DNA of 64,000 bases from Paenibacillus_D sp047238105 (GTDB lineage Bacteria; Bacillota; Bacilli; Paenibacillales; Paenibacillaceae), in the NCBI RefSeq assembly GCF_047238105.1, contig NZ_JBDFMD010000001.1, forward strand, positions 1,178,001-1,242,000, read 5' to 3'. The notes beneath the pieces are model-generated. The model did not search any database. It was not told the DNA's origin and saw only the letters and a list, made by a program, of their open reading frames with translations. Shown piece after piece: positions 1 to 8,904 of the stretch (positions are counted from its first letter, which is position 1; every line of letters begins with the position of its first letter). A program made the translations under genes and the position numbers.

Positions 1-135
1 CTGCAGGCATTGGTGTCGCAGATCCTGGTTGCTGGCTGTAGCTGCAGTGACGGCGCATTGTTTCATGAGCAGATCCTCATTGGACATGGAGTCCACCAGG
101 TACTCCAGCTCCTTGGCCGTGATTGGTTTCATCAT
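1..135 (-). CDS. spore coat protein, CotF-like small type (3' end outside window)
   Basis: The first 45 codons of a minus-strand gene run off the left edge. The peptide starts MMKPITAKELEYLVDSMSNE and continues with DLLMKQCAVTA. This is the N-terminal pattern I know from short (about 70-90 residue) coat proteins of Paenibacillus related to the CotF family: a helical segment with an acidic ELEYLVDSMSNEDLL stretch. A GGAGGA ribosome site lies about 8 bases upstream of the ATG, and no stop occurs before the window edge. Its neighbour on the same strand is a CotB-like coat gene, which fits a coat locus. The function beyond spore coat assembly is not known. Confidence 0.6.
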   Translation of the reverse strand, partial: MMKPITAKELEYLVDSMSNEDLLMKQCAVTAATASNQDLRHQCLQ

Positions 136-258
136 TGGAATCTTTCCTCCTTCAGGGGTTCTGTCGGGTGCTCTGGAAAACCTCCTGTAGTATGGTCATT
201 ATTTGTACAAATTATGTAGGGAACGCCCCGCCCAGGGCGAGACGATCCTGTTCGTGCT

Positions 259-978
259 CTAGCGCTTGCCAACACGGCGTCTTATCGGACGAGCCGATCG
301 GCTGACGCCGGCTTTACGGCCGTAGGTGTTGACGGGAGCCACACCTGGAGTAGTAGGCCGATATCCGCCGGTGAGCTCTCCGCCGACCTGATTGCCGCGG
401 CTTCTGCATGGGCCTGCAAATTCGCCGCCCACGCGACTTCCGCCGGTGCGGTGACCGCCTGTACGATGACCGCAGCTGCGATGCACCCCTGTATGATGGC
501 CACCCGAGCGATTTCCGCATGAACGAGTGCCGCGGCTCTGACATACCGGGCTGACTGCACGGATTTGATTGATCGATACTTGCGTCAATTCATCATTGTC
601 TACGAGCAGCAACGAGTTCGGCCCGACCTCGGTGATGAAGCCTTTCAGCTTATCCGTCCGTCCCAGATCGATTTTGACGAATTGCAGTCTAAGCGCCTGG
701 AGCACGCCATGGAAATTATGCGCCCGGATAAATTTCACATGCTGTCCGCTGCGATGGCTGCAACGCAGCTCAGTGATGCTTTTGACCTGTCTTGCATTGA
801 TATACACGAGATTCCCGTGGCGGGTTTTGACGACAAGATAGTCGCCGCAGATCGCGATCAAACGACCGTTCACACAGTCGTTGCCGCTGAATCTCACCTC
901 CACTTCACTCCCGACGAAATGGCCGGGATGTCTCCATCCTTGGTTGCCGAGAGCAGAGCCGCAGCATTTGATTTTCAT
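259..978 (-). CDS. CotB-like spore coat protein with Arg/Gly/His/Ser-rich tail
   Basis: This 239-residue protein starts at the ATG at 978, behind GGAGGGATCGAGT; the reading frame stays open further upstream but without a comparable ribosome site. Residues about 21-70 carry a CotB-type repeat unit (VGSEVEVRFSG, then LVVKTRHGNLVYI, then ARQVKSITE), like the units of B. subtilis CotB that end in HVKSIT. A second, more diverged unit spans about 80-145 and ends NQIRAVS. The last ~95 residues are low complexity, rich in Arg, Gly, His, Ser and some Cys, with CGHRTGG-like repeats. In B. subtilis the Ser-rich tail of CotB is phosphorylated by the coat kinase CotH. Here a cotH gene lies immediately divergent, so this tail is the obvious candidate substrate. 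That last step is inference; the family call is from sequence resemblance. Confidence 0.65.
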   Translation of the reverse strand: MKIKCCGSALGNQGWRHPGHFVGSEVEVRFSGNDCVNGRLIAICGDYLVVKTRHGNLVYINARQVKSITELRCSHRSGQHVKFIRAHNFHGVLQALRLQFVKIDLGRTDKLKGFITEVGPNSLLLVDNDELTQVSINQIRAVSPVCQSRGTRSCGNRSGGHHTGVHRSCGHRTGGHRTGGSRVGGEFAGPCRSRGNQVGGELTGGYRPTTPGVAPVNTYGRKAGVSRSARPIRRRVGKR

Positions 979-1278
979 ACTCGATCCCTCCAGATCCGTA
1001 ATAATGGCAGCTTGTATCCTCTGCATGCATGTCCACGCCTGTGACCGCCCGCACGATTCCTTCCAGCGCAGCTGCCTCAACGATAAAGGAGGTGCGAGCT
1101 CTACTCTATGTATATGATCCGGCGATGATAGAGGTACGGGATGAGCATCTAATTCTCTCAAAACCGTGCGCAAAGCCCTGCCCAATTGCTAGACTCCATC
1201 CCTTTACCTGTACAGGTGACCATAGTCAGATGCCTGGAATATGGTATAGCATGACGCTCAATCAGGGAGATGGTACGC
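979..1278. promoter_or_regulatory. divergent cotB-like/cotH promoter region
   Basis: A 300-base region between the two divergent coat genes contains no gene. A perfect 12-base palindrome, ACCTGTACAGGT, lies at 1206-1217. I see no convincing sigma-A promoter in either direction. Coat genes of this type are normally read by mother-cell sigma factors (sigma-E or sigma-K), whose sites are too weak to assign by eye here. Confidence 0.3.
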
Positions 1279-2385
1279 ATGTCGACAGGCGGATTGCCCG
1301 CCCGGCGTCTCGTGATCGCCACAGACCAATTGAAAAAACTCCAGGCGCTTGATGCCTGGAGCTCGGAGTTTATCGACGTTCGAATGGAAGATGGAAACAA
1401 GGAATGGAAGGGCAAGCTTCGCCACCGCGGCGGCCACACAAGGAACTATCCGAAAAAATCGTATGAGATCCATCTGGAGGACGGCACCATTCGGCACTGG
1501 AATGCAGAGTATGATGATCCTTCCATGATCCGCAACGCCCTGTCGTTTGCATTCTTCAACCGATCCAAGGCTCTCGCCCCGAAGACAAAGCACTGCTGGC
1601 TGGAGTGGAACGGAGTACCGATGGGGGTCTATCTGGAGATCGAGTCGGTTGACCGCGCGTTTTTCCGCAAGCGCAAGATTTTGTGCCGCTCTATCTTTTA
1701 TGCGGTCAATGACAACGCCAATTTTGGACTCGCGGACCCGGAGACAGGTCAAAGGAAGGCCTCGCTGTGGGAAGGCTACGAGCTCATGCTGGGCGGCCGT
1801 GACTCGCAGAAGCGATTGATCAGCTTTATCCGTGGATTGCATCGACTCTCAGGCAGTGGACTGCGCAAGCATCTGACAGAGCGGCTGGACATTCCGGTCT
1901 ATCTGCGATGGCTGGCTTGTGCCGTGCTCACTGGCAATTATGACGGTTTTGAACAGAACTATACGCTTTACGAGGGCGGGAGCAGGAGCGTCTATCGCAT
2001 GATGCCATGGGATTATGAGGGCACCTGGGGCCGCAACTGCTACGGCCAGCCGTGCGAGATTGATCTGGTGCGCGTTCAGGGCTACAACAGCCTGACCCGC
2101 AAACTGCTCGGCTTCTCCGTCTGGCGCAAGCAATATCAATCAATTCTGAGAAGCTTGCTGGAAACCGAATTTACCGAACAGGTGCTGATGCCGCAGATAG
2201 AGGCGATGCACTACAGCATCGCCCCTGCCATTGCTATCGATTCGACCCGCAAATGGGACTACCACGTGTTCGCGGCAGAGCCTGCGTACATCCGCGAATA
2301 CATCAGAGACCGCCGTGCTGTCGTCCTGGAGGAGCTGAAGCGGTGGGAATCGGATAGTAATCAGAAGATTCCCATGCTCAGATAA
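1279..2385 (+). CDS. cotH: spore coat kinase CotH
   Basis: This gene encodes a protein of about 368 residues closely matching B. subtilis CotH, an atypical protein kinase of the spore coat that phosphorylates CotB and CotG. Visible marks are RGGHTRNYPKKSYEI (about 51-64, the nucleotide-binding Arg/Lys region), LNAEYKDPS-like HWNAEYDDPSMIRN, YLEIESVD, NYDGFEQNY and the metal-binding/catalytic segment PWDYEGTWGRN (243-253). Two in-frame starts exist. The ATG at 1279 has GGGAG about 9 bases upstream and is preferred; the ATG at 1270 sits too close to it. The gene is divergent from the CotB-like gene. Its last 25 bases overlap the convergent cysK, so the two 3' ends share sequence. Confidence 0.92.
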   Translation: MSTGGLPARRLVIATDQLKKLQALDAWSSEFIDVRMEDGNKEWKGKLRHRGGHTRNYPKKSYEIHLEDGTIRHWNAEYDDPSMIRNALSFAFFNRSKALAPKTKHCWLEWNGVPMGVYLEIESVDRAFFRKRKILCRSIFYAVNDNANFGLADPETGQRKASLWEGYELMLGGRDSQKRLISFIRGLHRLSGSGLRKHLTERLDIPVYLRWLACAVLTGNYDGFEQNYTLYEGGSRSVYRMMPWDYEGTWGRNCYGQPCEIDLVRVQGYNSLTRKLLGFSVWRKQYQSILRSLLETEFTEQVLMPQIEAMHYSIAPAIAIDSTRKWDYHVFAAEPAYIREYIRDRRAVVLEELKRWESDSNQKIPMLR

Positions 2386-3275
2386 CGCTCGCCGGTGTCC
2401 GGAGCGATACACAATACACGCTTGCCGGCGCCAAGCCGCTCCGCCAGCTTGATAGCCGTCCATACTGCGGCCCCCGATGAGGGTCCGAGCAGCAGTCCTT
2501 CCCGGCGGGCCAGGTCCCGCATCGTCATCAATGCATCCTCATCGGACACCTGGACGATCTCATCGAAGATTGAAGTGTTCAGGATCGCCGGGATAAAGCC
2601 CGGACTGGTACCGACCAGCTTGTGAGGCCCAGGCTGGCCGCCCGATAGGACGGGCGAGCCTTGCGGCTCGACTACGGCGATATGCAGATCTGGGAGCTGC
2701 GATCTCAATGCTTCACCGGTTCCCGTCACCGTCCCGCCTGTACCGGCTGTTGCAACAAAAGCATCCAGTCTTCCGCCGGTCTGCCGGATAATCTCACGCG
2801 CTGTAGTGATCCGGTGAATATCCGGATTGGCTAGATTCTCAAATTGGTTGGGAATGAAGCTGCCGGGGTGCTCCTGCTGGAGCTGCAAGGCTTTGCGGAT
2901 GGCTCCCGGCATCCGCTCGGCTGCCGGGGACAATTCGACTGTCGCTCCGTAAGCCTGCACCAGCCGGATCCTCTCCTGTGTCATATTGTCAGGCATGACG
3001 AGGATCAGCCTGTAGCCCTTGGCGGCTGCATTCATGGCCAAACCGATGCCGGTATTGCCGCTCGTCGGCTCGATGATGACCGCGCCCGGCTGCAACACGC
3101 CGCGCCGCTCAGCATCGTCTATGAGCGCAAATGCGGCCCGGTCCTTGACGCTGCCGCTGGGATTAAACCGCTCCAGCTTGACCAGCACCTCGGCATGAGC
3201 GGGATCCGTCATCCGGTTCAGCCGGATCACCGGCGTATCGCCGATCAATTCCGTAATATTGTGTACAACCCGCAT
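2361..3275 (-). CDS. cysK: cysteine synthase A (O-acetylserine sulfhydrylase)
   Basis: This 304-residue PLP enzyme of fold type II makes L-cysteine from O-acetylserine and sulfide in the cytoplasm. The PLP lysine is K44 in NPSGSVKDRAA. The substrate-binding loop is EPTSGNTGIG (69-78) and the phosphate loop is GTGGTVTGTG (about 177-186). The C-terminal PSSGAAVWTA motif is present, and the length is normal for the family. It is 50 bases downstream of an MFS transporter on the same strand, so cotranscription is likely. I see no S-box or T-box directly before it. A cystathionine-beta-synthase-like role is less likely because of the short length and CysK-type motifs. Confidence 0.93.
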   Translation of the reverse strand: MRVVHNITELIGDTPVIRLNRMTDPAHAEVLVKLERFNPSGSVKDRAAFALIDDAERRGVLQPGAVIIEPTSGNTGIGLAMNAAAKGYRLILVMPDNMTQERIRLVQAYGATVELSPAAERMPGAIRKALQLQQEHPGSFIPNQFENLANPDIHRITTAREIIRQTGGRLDAFVATAGTGGTVTGTGEALRSQLPDLHIAVVEPQGSPVLSGGQPGPHKLVGTSPGFIPAILNTSIFDEIVQVSDEDALMTMRDLARREGLLLGPSSGAAVWTAIKLAERLGAGKRVLCIAPDTGERYLSMGIF

Positions 3276-3325
3276 GATCGTCCGTTCCTCTCTCTTCCAT
3301 AATTACGCTAGTTACGCTGAGCCGA

Positions 3326-4633
3326 CTATGTCAGCTCCCGCCGCTGCAGATATCTGCGGATGAACAGCCAGCCGAAGACCGGCATGACCCCCACTCCCAG
3401 CAGCAGCCAGATCAGCGCGGCGGGTTCGCTCGTCTGCGACACAAGCACCAGATAAGCGCCCAGGCCGATCAGCCGGCCGGCGACCAGCCCCAGTTCCCGC
3501 AGCACGATGTATTCTTCCCGATGGCTCGCCGCCTCCGCCGTCGCCCCGATCCTGTCGAACACGGAAGAGGTCATCGGGATGGAGTATAGCGGCAGGAACA
3601 ACGCTGTCCCGATTCCGAACCATAATAGTGTAACGTAATCCAGCCGCCAAATGAGCGGCAGGATAACCAGCGTTAGCATGATGACACCAAACAGCATGGC
3701 CTTGCTGCGGCTCCTCATCGTCAGCAGTCTGCCGACCAGCAGGAAGGCACATAATCCGACAAGAGATGTCCATAAGGAATAGTTGCCCAGCATCCTCTCG
3801 TCGCGGCTGACCAGATACACCAGAAGACCGATCAGAAACAGAAACACGCCTTCTCTCACGCCTTGTGCCGTCAAGGACAGGAATACCGCCCGCCAGCCGG
3901 GGTCGCCGCCCCGGAATTGACGGAAGCCGTAAAACCAGCTATAGCGTCCAGCGGTCTTGCGCTTCCTGAGAAGGAAGCTAAGCACGCCAGCGATGCCGAA
4001 AATACATAGCGACAATGTAAAGATAAGCCGGTAGCCTGCATTCCCCGCATAAGCAACAATCAGCATCCCGGAGATCCATGGCGCGATGATGCCTGCACCC
4101 GAGCCAAGCAGCCCAGCCCAGCCGTTAAACTTGTCCCGGTTGTCCGGCTCAGTAATCTCGAAATAGACAATGTTGTAAGCAAGCCAAAAAAAGCCCGAAG
4201 CCAGACCGCTTAGCGCCCCCAACGGTATGATAACTTGCAGCGCCGTCTGTCCAAGGAGCAGTATCGCGCAGTAGAACACGCCGGACAACACGATGCCCAG
4301 GCGCAAACTGTTCATTTTGTTCCGCTCTTTAACCCATTTGCCTGCCACCCAAAATGTCAGCCCCGAGACCACATACTGGAACAAAGTGAACCAGCCGATC
4401 AGCATGAAGGATTGACTCGTCTTCCATAGATACACAGGCACGAAGGTGCCGGAAAGCGCCGTGGCTGCCGCATACATCCCTTGAACGGTCAATAGAAGAA
4501 TCGCTTGCCTGTCCAGCGCACCTTGCCGCCTGCCGGACGATCTTGCCTGCTCGTCCGACAGATCGTCCGCTGACTTCGTGCTGCGGATCCAGTCATACAG
4601 TCTGGCAGCAATGGTTGTCTTCCCTTGCTCCAT
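3326..4633 (-). CDS. MFS transporter
   Basis: A 435-residue integral membrane protein with a hydrophilic N-terminal segment of about 40 residues, followed by roughly 12 membrane segments. Short basic loops such as KWVKERNKMNSLR between segments 2 and 3 match the conserved loop of the major facilitator superfamily. The sequence resembles the YqgE-like, mostly uncharacterised MFS proteins of Firmicutes. The ATG follows AGGAGGGAACGCTGT. The substrate cannot be read from the sequence. Proximity to cysK could suggest sulfur compounds, but that is weak inference. Confidence 0.8.
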   Translation of the reverse strand: MEQGKTTIAARLYDWIRSTKSADDLSDEQARSSGRRQGALDRQAILLLTVQGMYAAATALSGTFVPVYLWKTSQSFMLIGWFTLFQYVVSGLTFWVAGKWVKERNKMNSLRLGIVLSGVFYCAILLLGQTALQVIIPLGALSGLASGFFWLAYNIVYFEITEPDNRDKFNGWAGLLGSGAGIIAPWISGMLIVAYAGNAGYRLIFTLSLCIFGIAGVLSFLLRKRKTAGRYSWFYGFRQFRGGDPGWRAVFLSLTAQGVREGVFLFLIGLLVYLVSRDERMLGNYSLWTSLVGLCAFLLVGRLLTMRSRSKAMLFGVIMLTLVILPLIWRLDYVTLLWFGIGTALFLPLYSIPMTSSVFDRIGATAEAASHREEYIVLRELGLVAGRLIGLGAYLVLVSQTSEPAALIWLLLGVGVMPVFGWLFIRRYLQRRELT

Positions 4634-4706
4634 ACAGCGTTCCCTCCTCTTTCGCGAGTAACCTTAGGTAAGGTACCCCAAAGGAGGCCGGGTCATGCCG
4701 TCAATC

Positions 4707-5246
4707 TCAGTTTGGAGCCTCGCCGAGCTGGCGGATCAACCGCTCGCGGTCAGCCAGCGATACGCGCTGCTGGAGCTGGAAGCAGGTCGGACAGACGTAT
4801 TCCACAGCTACGTAAGGCTTGGCCAAAAGCGGCAGTTCGGTTCCGGGTACAGTCGCCGGCTCATACCCGCTGCTCTCCTGCACAGTTTGCCTGCCAGTCT
4901 CCATCATATACTCCCGGCAGGACGGACACTCCGGCACCTCTTCCTGCTGCTCCAGCAGACGTTCTACCGATGCCTGGAAGGCGAGCAGCGTCCGGTTCGT
5001 GCGGCGGAATCCGGACGCTTCTCCGGAATCTGACACGTCCTCATCCATCGCCTCGTCCCCTTCCTCCAGCTCTGGAAGCAGATCATCCGTAAGGGAGAGC
5101 TCATCCGCCTCTTCTTCCGCTCCAAGCTGCAACGTTCGATAGCCTTTCAGTTCATTCTCGCAGTGGGGACAGTATTCCTCGGGCCCCAGTTCATCATCCC
5201 ATATGATCTCCGTATCACACCACGGACACACGACCGTCTCTTCCAC
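4707..5246 (-). CDS. zinc-ribbon protein of unknown function
   Basis: A 179-residue soluble acidic protein with two putative zinc sites. An N-terminal ribbon uses CPWC (8-11) and CPHC (about 27-30). A second ribbon uses CPSC and CPTC in the C-terminal half. An acidic linker of about 60 residues, EEEADELSL to EEGDEAMDED, separates them. The start is GTG behind AAGGAGG. I recognise no characterised family. It could be a small regulatory or scaffold protein. The metal ligands are seen directly; zinc binding is inferred. Confidence 0.7.
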   Translation of the reverse strand: MEETVVCPWCDTEIIWDDELGPEEYCPHCENELKGYRTLQLGAEEEADELSLTDDLLPELEEGDEAMDEDVSDSGEASGFRRTNRTLLAFQASVERLLEQQEEVPECPSCREYMMETGRQTVQESSGYEPATVPGTELPLLAKPYVAVEYVCPTCFQLQQRVSLADRERLIRQLGEAPN

Positions 5247-5297
5247 TTTGCAGCAACCTCCTTAATCTAGACAAATACGAAGATTTTAAACGACCAC

Positions 5298-5372
5298 TTA
5301 CAAAAGGTATATGATCCCGAGCGCAAAAAACACGATTCCTGCGCACAGTAAAATGCCCCATAAGTATTTCAA
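5298..5372 (-). CDS. possible 24-residue single-span membrane peptide
   Basis: A short reading frame with a TTG start and an AAGGAG site 10 bases upstream. The peptide begins KYLWGILLCAGIVFFALG and ends IIYLL, almost entirely one hydrophobic helix. It lies 21 bases after the stop of the DUF350 gene on the same strand. The ribosome site and clean hydrophobicity support it; the size and the weak start codon argue for caution. Function unknown. Confidence 0.45.
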   Translation of the reverse strand: MKYLWGILLCAGIVFFALGIIYLL

Positions 5373-5393
5373 AATCCGACAGCTCCTTCTCTG

Positions 5394-5828
5394 CTACTGC
5401 ATACCGGAAGCCAGTACGGTGGCGCCGATAATATAAGAAAGCGAGATCGAGATGATCATCGCGATGAAGCCTACCGCACGGTTATCCTTCTTGATTTCTT
5501 CGTCGATCCGGAACACCGGAGTCAGGAATTCAAAAAGAAAATAGCCCGCGAGGAGGATAGCAAACCCGAATCCGGCCCAGATCATGCTCTGATAGACGGT
5601 CTCATTGGCTTCAATAGAGAAACGAAACACGTTGCAAATGCCGAAAATCTTGCCTCCGGTGGCCATCGCTACGGAAAGATTGCCTTTCTTTATCTCCTCC
5701 CAGCAGTTGTAGCGGGCCACGATCTCAAAGAGGAACAGGCAAATAATCAAAGCTACCACAGCAACTGACACATCGGCAAGCGATGCAATATAAGGATTAT
5801 CCAGCAGCCAATCCACCTCCTCGAGCAT
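5394..5828 (-). CDS. DUF350 family membrane protein (YshE-like)
   Basis: This 144-residue protein has four predicted membrane helices arranged as two pairs, with a short acidic/basic loop (RIDEEIKKDNRAVG) between them, typical of DUF350 proteins. Function is unknown; the family is bacterial inner membrane. It begins 12 bases after mutS2. In B. subtilis the DUF350 gene yshE likewise follows mutS2, so the order is conserved. The ATG has AGGAGGTGTGAGCC before it. Confidence 0.8.
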   Translation of the reverse strand: MLEEVDWLLDNPYIASLADVSVAVVALIICLFLFEIVARYNCWEEIKKGNLSVAMATGGKIFGICNVFRFSIEANETVYQSMIWAGFGFAILLAGYFLFEFLTPVFRIDEEIKKDNRAVGFIAMIISISLSYIIGATVLASGMQ

Positions 5829-5840
5829 GGCTCACACCTC

Positions 5841-8198
5841 CTACTTGAGCTCGGCTACGGTTACCCCGTTGCCGCCTTCGCCGTAATTGCCGAGCCGGTA
5901 GCTCTTGACATGGCGATGCTTGCGCAGATAGTCGGAGATCCCGCTGCGGAGCACGCCCGTGCCTTTGCCGTGGATAATATAGATCTGTCCCATATTGGAC
6001 AGAAAAGCCTCATCCAGAAAACGATCCACCTCGATAAGCGCCTCATCCAGAGCGGCCCCCCGCAGATCAAGCTCCGAACGGACCTGGTCATCCTTGGTCC
6101 GCTTCAAGCTGGCCGCCTGCTGGGGCTGCTTCGTTTTGGGCTGCTTGCGGCTGACCAGCTCCAGATCGTCGATACCGACCTTCATCTTCATGATGCCGAG
6201 CTGCACCAGCGCCTCTTTGCCGCTCAGCTCGACCACATGGCCTTTTTGGTTAAAGCTGTGCACGAGCACTTCATCGCCCGCCTCGATCTTTTGGGCCGTC
6301 TTGGCAGCGGCCGTACGTTTACGGGGCTGCTCTCCCGGTGCCGCTTCATCCAGCTTGCGCTTGGCTTCGATCAGCTTGTGTTCCTTCACCGAAGCGCCCT
6401 CTTCCAGAGCCAGCTTGCGAAGTCCGGCGATGATCTCTTCCGCTTCTCTGCGCGCTGCAGCCACCGCTTGCCGACCTTCTTCATTCGCCTTCTCCAGCAG
6501 CTTCTCCCGCTGCTCCTCGAATTTGCGCTGCTGCTCCTCCAGCTTGGCCCGCTGCGACTCGATCTGCCGGCGCAATTCCTCAGCTGTTTTGCGATCGCGC
6601 TCAGCCTGCAGCCGATCGGACTCCAGGGAAGCGATCATATGCTCGACTCGCATGTCCTCGTCGCTGACTTCGCCCCGCGCATGATCGATGATGCCCTTGT
6701 CCAGACCCAGGCGTTCGGCGATCGCAAATGCGTTGCTGCGCCCAGGTACACCGACCAGCAGTCGATAGGTGGGACTGAGCGTTTGTACATCAAATTCCAT
6801 ACTGGCATTAATGACGCCGCTGCGATTGTAAGCATAGGCTTTGAGCTCGCTATAGTGCGTAGTCGCCACCATCCGGCATCCGGTTCGATGAATATGCTCC
6901 AGCATCGCAACGGCAAGTGCCGAGCCTTCGGCCGGATCTGTCCCGGCGCCGAGTTCGTCCAGCAGCACCAGACTTTTCGGTGTCATGGAACCCAGGATGC
7001 GGATAATATTGGTCAAGTGACTGGAGAAGGTACTCAGATTCTGCTCAATGCTCTGCTCATCTCCGATATCGGCGTAGATCCCATCGAATACACAGAGCTG
7101 ACTGCCGTCTTCTGCGGGTACGAACAGCCCCGACATTGCCATCAGGCTCAGCAGGCCGATCGTCTTCAGCGATACTGTCTTCCCTCCTGTATTGGGTCCG
7201 GTGACGATAATCGTCGTGAAGTTGTTGCCCAGCTCGACATCCAGCGGCACGACGGAATCAGGTGCAATTAACGGGTGTCTGCCGCGCTTGATCTTCAGGA
7301 ATCCTCTGTCATTCATCCGGGGGAGCGTGCCTTTGAGCACATGAGCAAATCTGGCTTTGGCGAATGCAAAGTCCAATTGTCCTAGCAGGTCCAGATCAGC
7401 TGCCAGATCGAGCTCGTATTCCGCGACCTGACTTGTCAGCATATGCAGGATCTTCTCGATCTCGCGCTGCTCGCCGGCGCGCAGCTCGCGCAGCTTGTTG
7501 TTCATCACGACGAGCGCTTCCGGCTCGATAAACAAAGTGGCGCCGGAACCGGACTGATCATGGACGATGCCGCCGAAGTGAGAACGGTACTCCTGCTTGA
7601 CCGGGATGACATACCGGTCATTGCGCTGGGTGATGATCGCGTCCTGCAGCATCTTCTGCACCGAGGAGGAGCGGATCATCTGCTCCAGCTTCTCCCGGAT
7701 CCGGCCTTCTCCCTGCCGCAGCTCGCGGCGGATTGCGGCCAGCGCAACGCTGGCGCTGTCGATCACTTCAGCGTACTCATTGATACAGGAGCCGATCGCA
7801 TCCTCAAGCGCTTTCGATTCCGAGATCTGCTCCGCTATCGTCGCCAGCAGCGGGATCGGATCGTCCTCATGCAGCTGGGCGATGTGTCGCTTGACCCGCC
7901 GTGCCCCGCGTACGGTTGTCGCGATATCGAGCAGCTCCGCGCTGCTCAGCATCCCGCCGATCCGGGCACGATGCAGCGACGCGGCGATATTGACGATGCC
8001 CCCGAACGGCGCGCTGCCCTTCAGCCGGTCAGCCTTGTAGGCTTCATCTGTCGCCTGCAGCCGTCGCTTGACTTCTTCGAGATCAGCTGCCGGAAGAAGC
8101 TCCTCCACCCGTTCCTGTCCGAGCGTGGTCGCCGCATGCTGCAGCAATGTATGTTTAATTTTGGGATATTCTAGCGTAGCCAAAATTTTGTTGTCCAA
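5841..8198 (-). CDS. mutS2: endonuclease MutS2
   Basis: A homologue of MutS2, a MutS paralogue without the mismatch-recognition domain that suppresses recombination or acts on stalled ribosomes, depending on the species. Core and clamp regions come first. The ATPase Walker A is GPNTGGKT (about residue 335), followed by DELGAGTDP (Walker B) and TTHYSELKAY. A coiled coil of about 100 residues leads to a KOW-like segment and the C-terminal Smr nuclease domain (ELDLRG, IIHGKGTGVLR). Two starts are possible. TTG at 8198 gives MDNKILATLEY, the family's usual beginning, with AAAGGGG about 10 bases away. GTG at 8207 lies too close to that site, so 8198 is used. At about 785 residues it is full length. 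Confidence 0.95.
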   Translation of the reverse strand: MDNKILATLEYPKIKHTLLQHAATTLGQERVEELLPAADLEEVKRRLQATDEAYKADRLKGSAPFGGIVNIAASLHRARIGGMLSSAELLDIATTVRGARRVKRHIAQLHEDDPIPLLATIAEQISESKALEDAIGSCINEYAEVIDSASVALAAIRRELRQGEGRIREKLEQMIRSSSVQKMLQDAIITQRNDRYVIPVKQEYRSHFGGIVHDQSGSGATLFIEPEALVVMNNKLRELRAGEQREIEKILHMLTSQVAEYELDLAADLDLLGQLDFAFAKARFAHVLKGTLPRMNDRGFLKIKRGRHPLIAPDSVVPLDVELGNNFTTIIVTGPNTGGKTVSLKTIGLLSLMAMSGLFVPAEDGSQLCVFDGIYADIGDEQSIEQNLSTFSSHLTNIIRILGSMTPKSLVLLDELGAGTDPAEGSALAVAMLEHIHRTGCRMVATTHYSELKAYAYNRSGVINASMEFDVQTLSPTYRLLVGVPGRSNAFAIAERLGLDKGIIDHARGEVSDEDMRVEHMIASLESDRLQAERDRKTAEELRRQIESQRAKLEEQQRKFEEQREKLLEKANEEGRQAVAAARREAEEIIAGLRKLALEEGASVKEHKLIEAKRKLDEAAPGEQPRKRTAAAKTAQKIEAGDEVLVHSFNQKGHVVELSGKEALVQLGIMKMKVGIDDLELVSRKQPKTKQPQQAASLKRTKDDQVRSELDLRGAALDEALIEVDRFLDEAFLSNMGQIYIIHGKGTGVLRSGISDYLRKHRHVKSYRLGNYGEGGNGVTVAELK

Positions 8199-8364
8199 CC
8201 CCGACACAACCCCTTTCGTTTTCTATTATAGCGGATGAACTCCGCCGATGCCATGACTGGAGAGGAACGGAAGGCAGTTTTCGTTTGAGCGCATTGATTT
8301 TCCATAGATGGGGAAACTGAGGAGGCAACCGCTCTACACCATAGAACAAGGAGGACTGTCACCT

Positions 8365-8721
8365 ATGCGTTTTCTCGGACATGTGATCCGCTTTATCGTA
8401 GCCGCCCTCGTCCTGATGGTCGTCGGCTGGATCGTTCCGGGCTTCAGCATCGGCGGATTCTGGAGCGCTCTGCTGCTGGCGCTGGTTATCGCTGCACTCG
8501 GTTGGATCATAGAAGGCATCTTTGGGAAGCGTGTCACGCCGTTTGGGAGAGGGATCGTCGGGTTCCTCGTCAGCGCGCTGGTCATATGGCTCGCCCAGTT
8601 TATCGTTGGCAACTTTGAAGTCACGATCCTTGGCGCCATCCTGGCTGCCCTGCTGATCGGCATCATCGACCTGTTCATCCCGGTGTCGACACCGTACGAT
8701 GCAGGACGCAGCCGGAGCTAA
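8365..8721 (+). CDS. YvlD/phage-holin-4 superfamily membrane protein
   Basis: A protein of about 118 residues with four hydrophobic segments and Gly-rich turns (VVGWIVPGFSIGGFW, GWIIEGIFGKR). This matches the short family that includes B. subtilis YvlD, named after phage holins but encoded in normal chromosomes. The start at 8365 has AAGGAGGACTGTCACCT before it; the frame upstream of this lacks a ribosome site. It is divergent from mutS2 and monocistronic, with a terminator just after it. No lytic function is implied: no endolysin or phage gene is near. Confidence 0.75.
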   Translation: MRFLGHVIRFIVAALVLMVVGWIVPGFSIGGFWSALLLALVIAALGWIIEGIFGKRVTPFGRGIVGFLVSALVIWLAQFIVGNFEVTILGAILAALLIGIIDLFIPVSTPYDAGRSRS

Positions 8722-8745
8722 CTTTTTTGCTCGCTGAGCGGCAAG

Positions 8746-8774
8746 AGCCTCTGTTCCGTATTGGAGCAGGGGCT
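8746..8774 (+). terminator. rho-independent terminator after the YvlD-like gene
   Basis: A stem pairs AGCCTCTGTTCC with GGAGCAGGGGCT around GTATT, with G.U pairs, and is followed by TTTT. It sits 25 bases after the stop at 8721. Confidence 0.65.
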
Positions 8775-8857
8775 TTTGATGGCGTGCGCACCACTCGTTC
8801 ATCATTTGTTCATACTACCTTCAATAGTTAGACACCGACTTAGTCGATTGTATAGAC

Positions 8858-8863
8858 TATAAT
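8858..8863 (+). promoter_or_regulatory. -10 element before the cupredoxin lipoprotein gene
   Basis: A perfect TATAAT lies 42 bases before the ATG of the lipoprotein gene. No good -35 hexamer is seen at 17-18 bases. A nearby dyad GACTTAGTC (8837-8845) could mark an activator or repressor site. Confidence 0.4.
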
Positions 8864-8904
8864 GGAAATGTCAGTAAAACCTAATCCGGAGGGGAATCCA
8901 TATC

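Noticed and set aside
5910..7271. A 453-residue plus-strand frame opposite mutS2
   Set aside because: Antisense shadow of a well-recognised ATPase/Smr protein.
8365..8721. Holin-type protein considered as a prophage sign
   Set aside because: It is a YvlD-like chromosomal protein; no phage structural, lysis or integrase genes are near.
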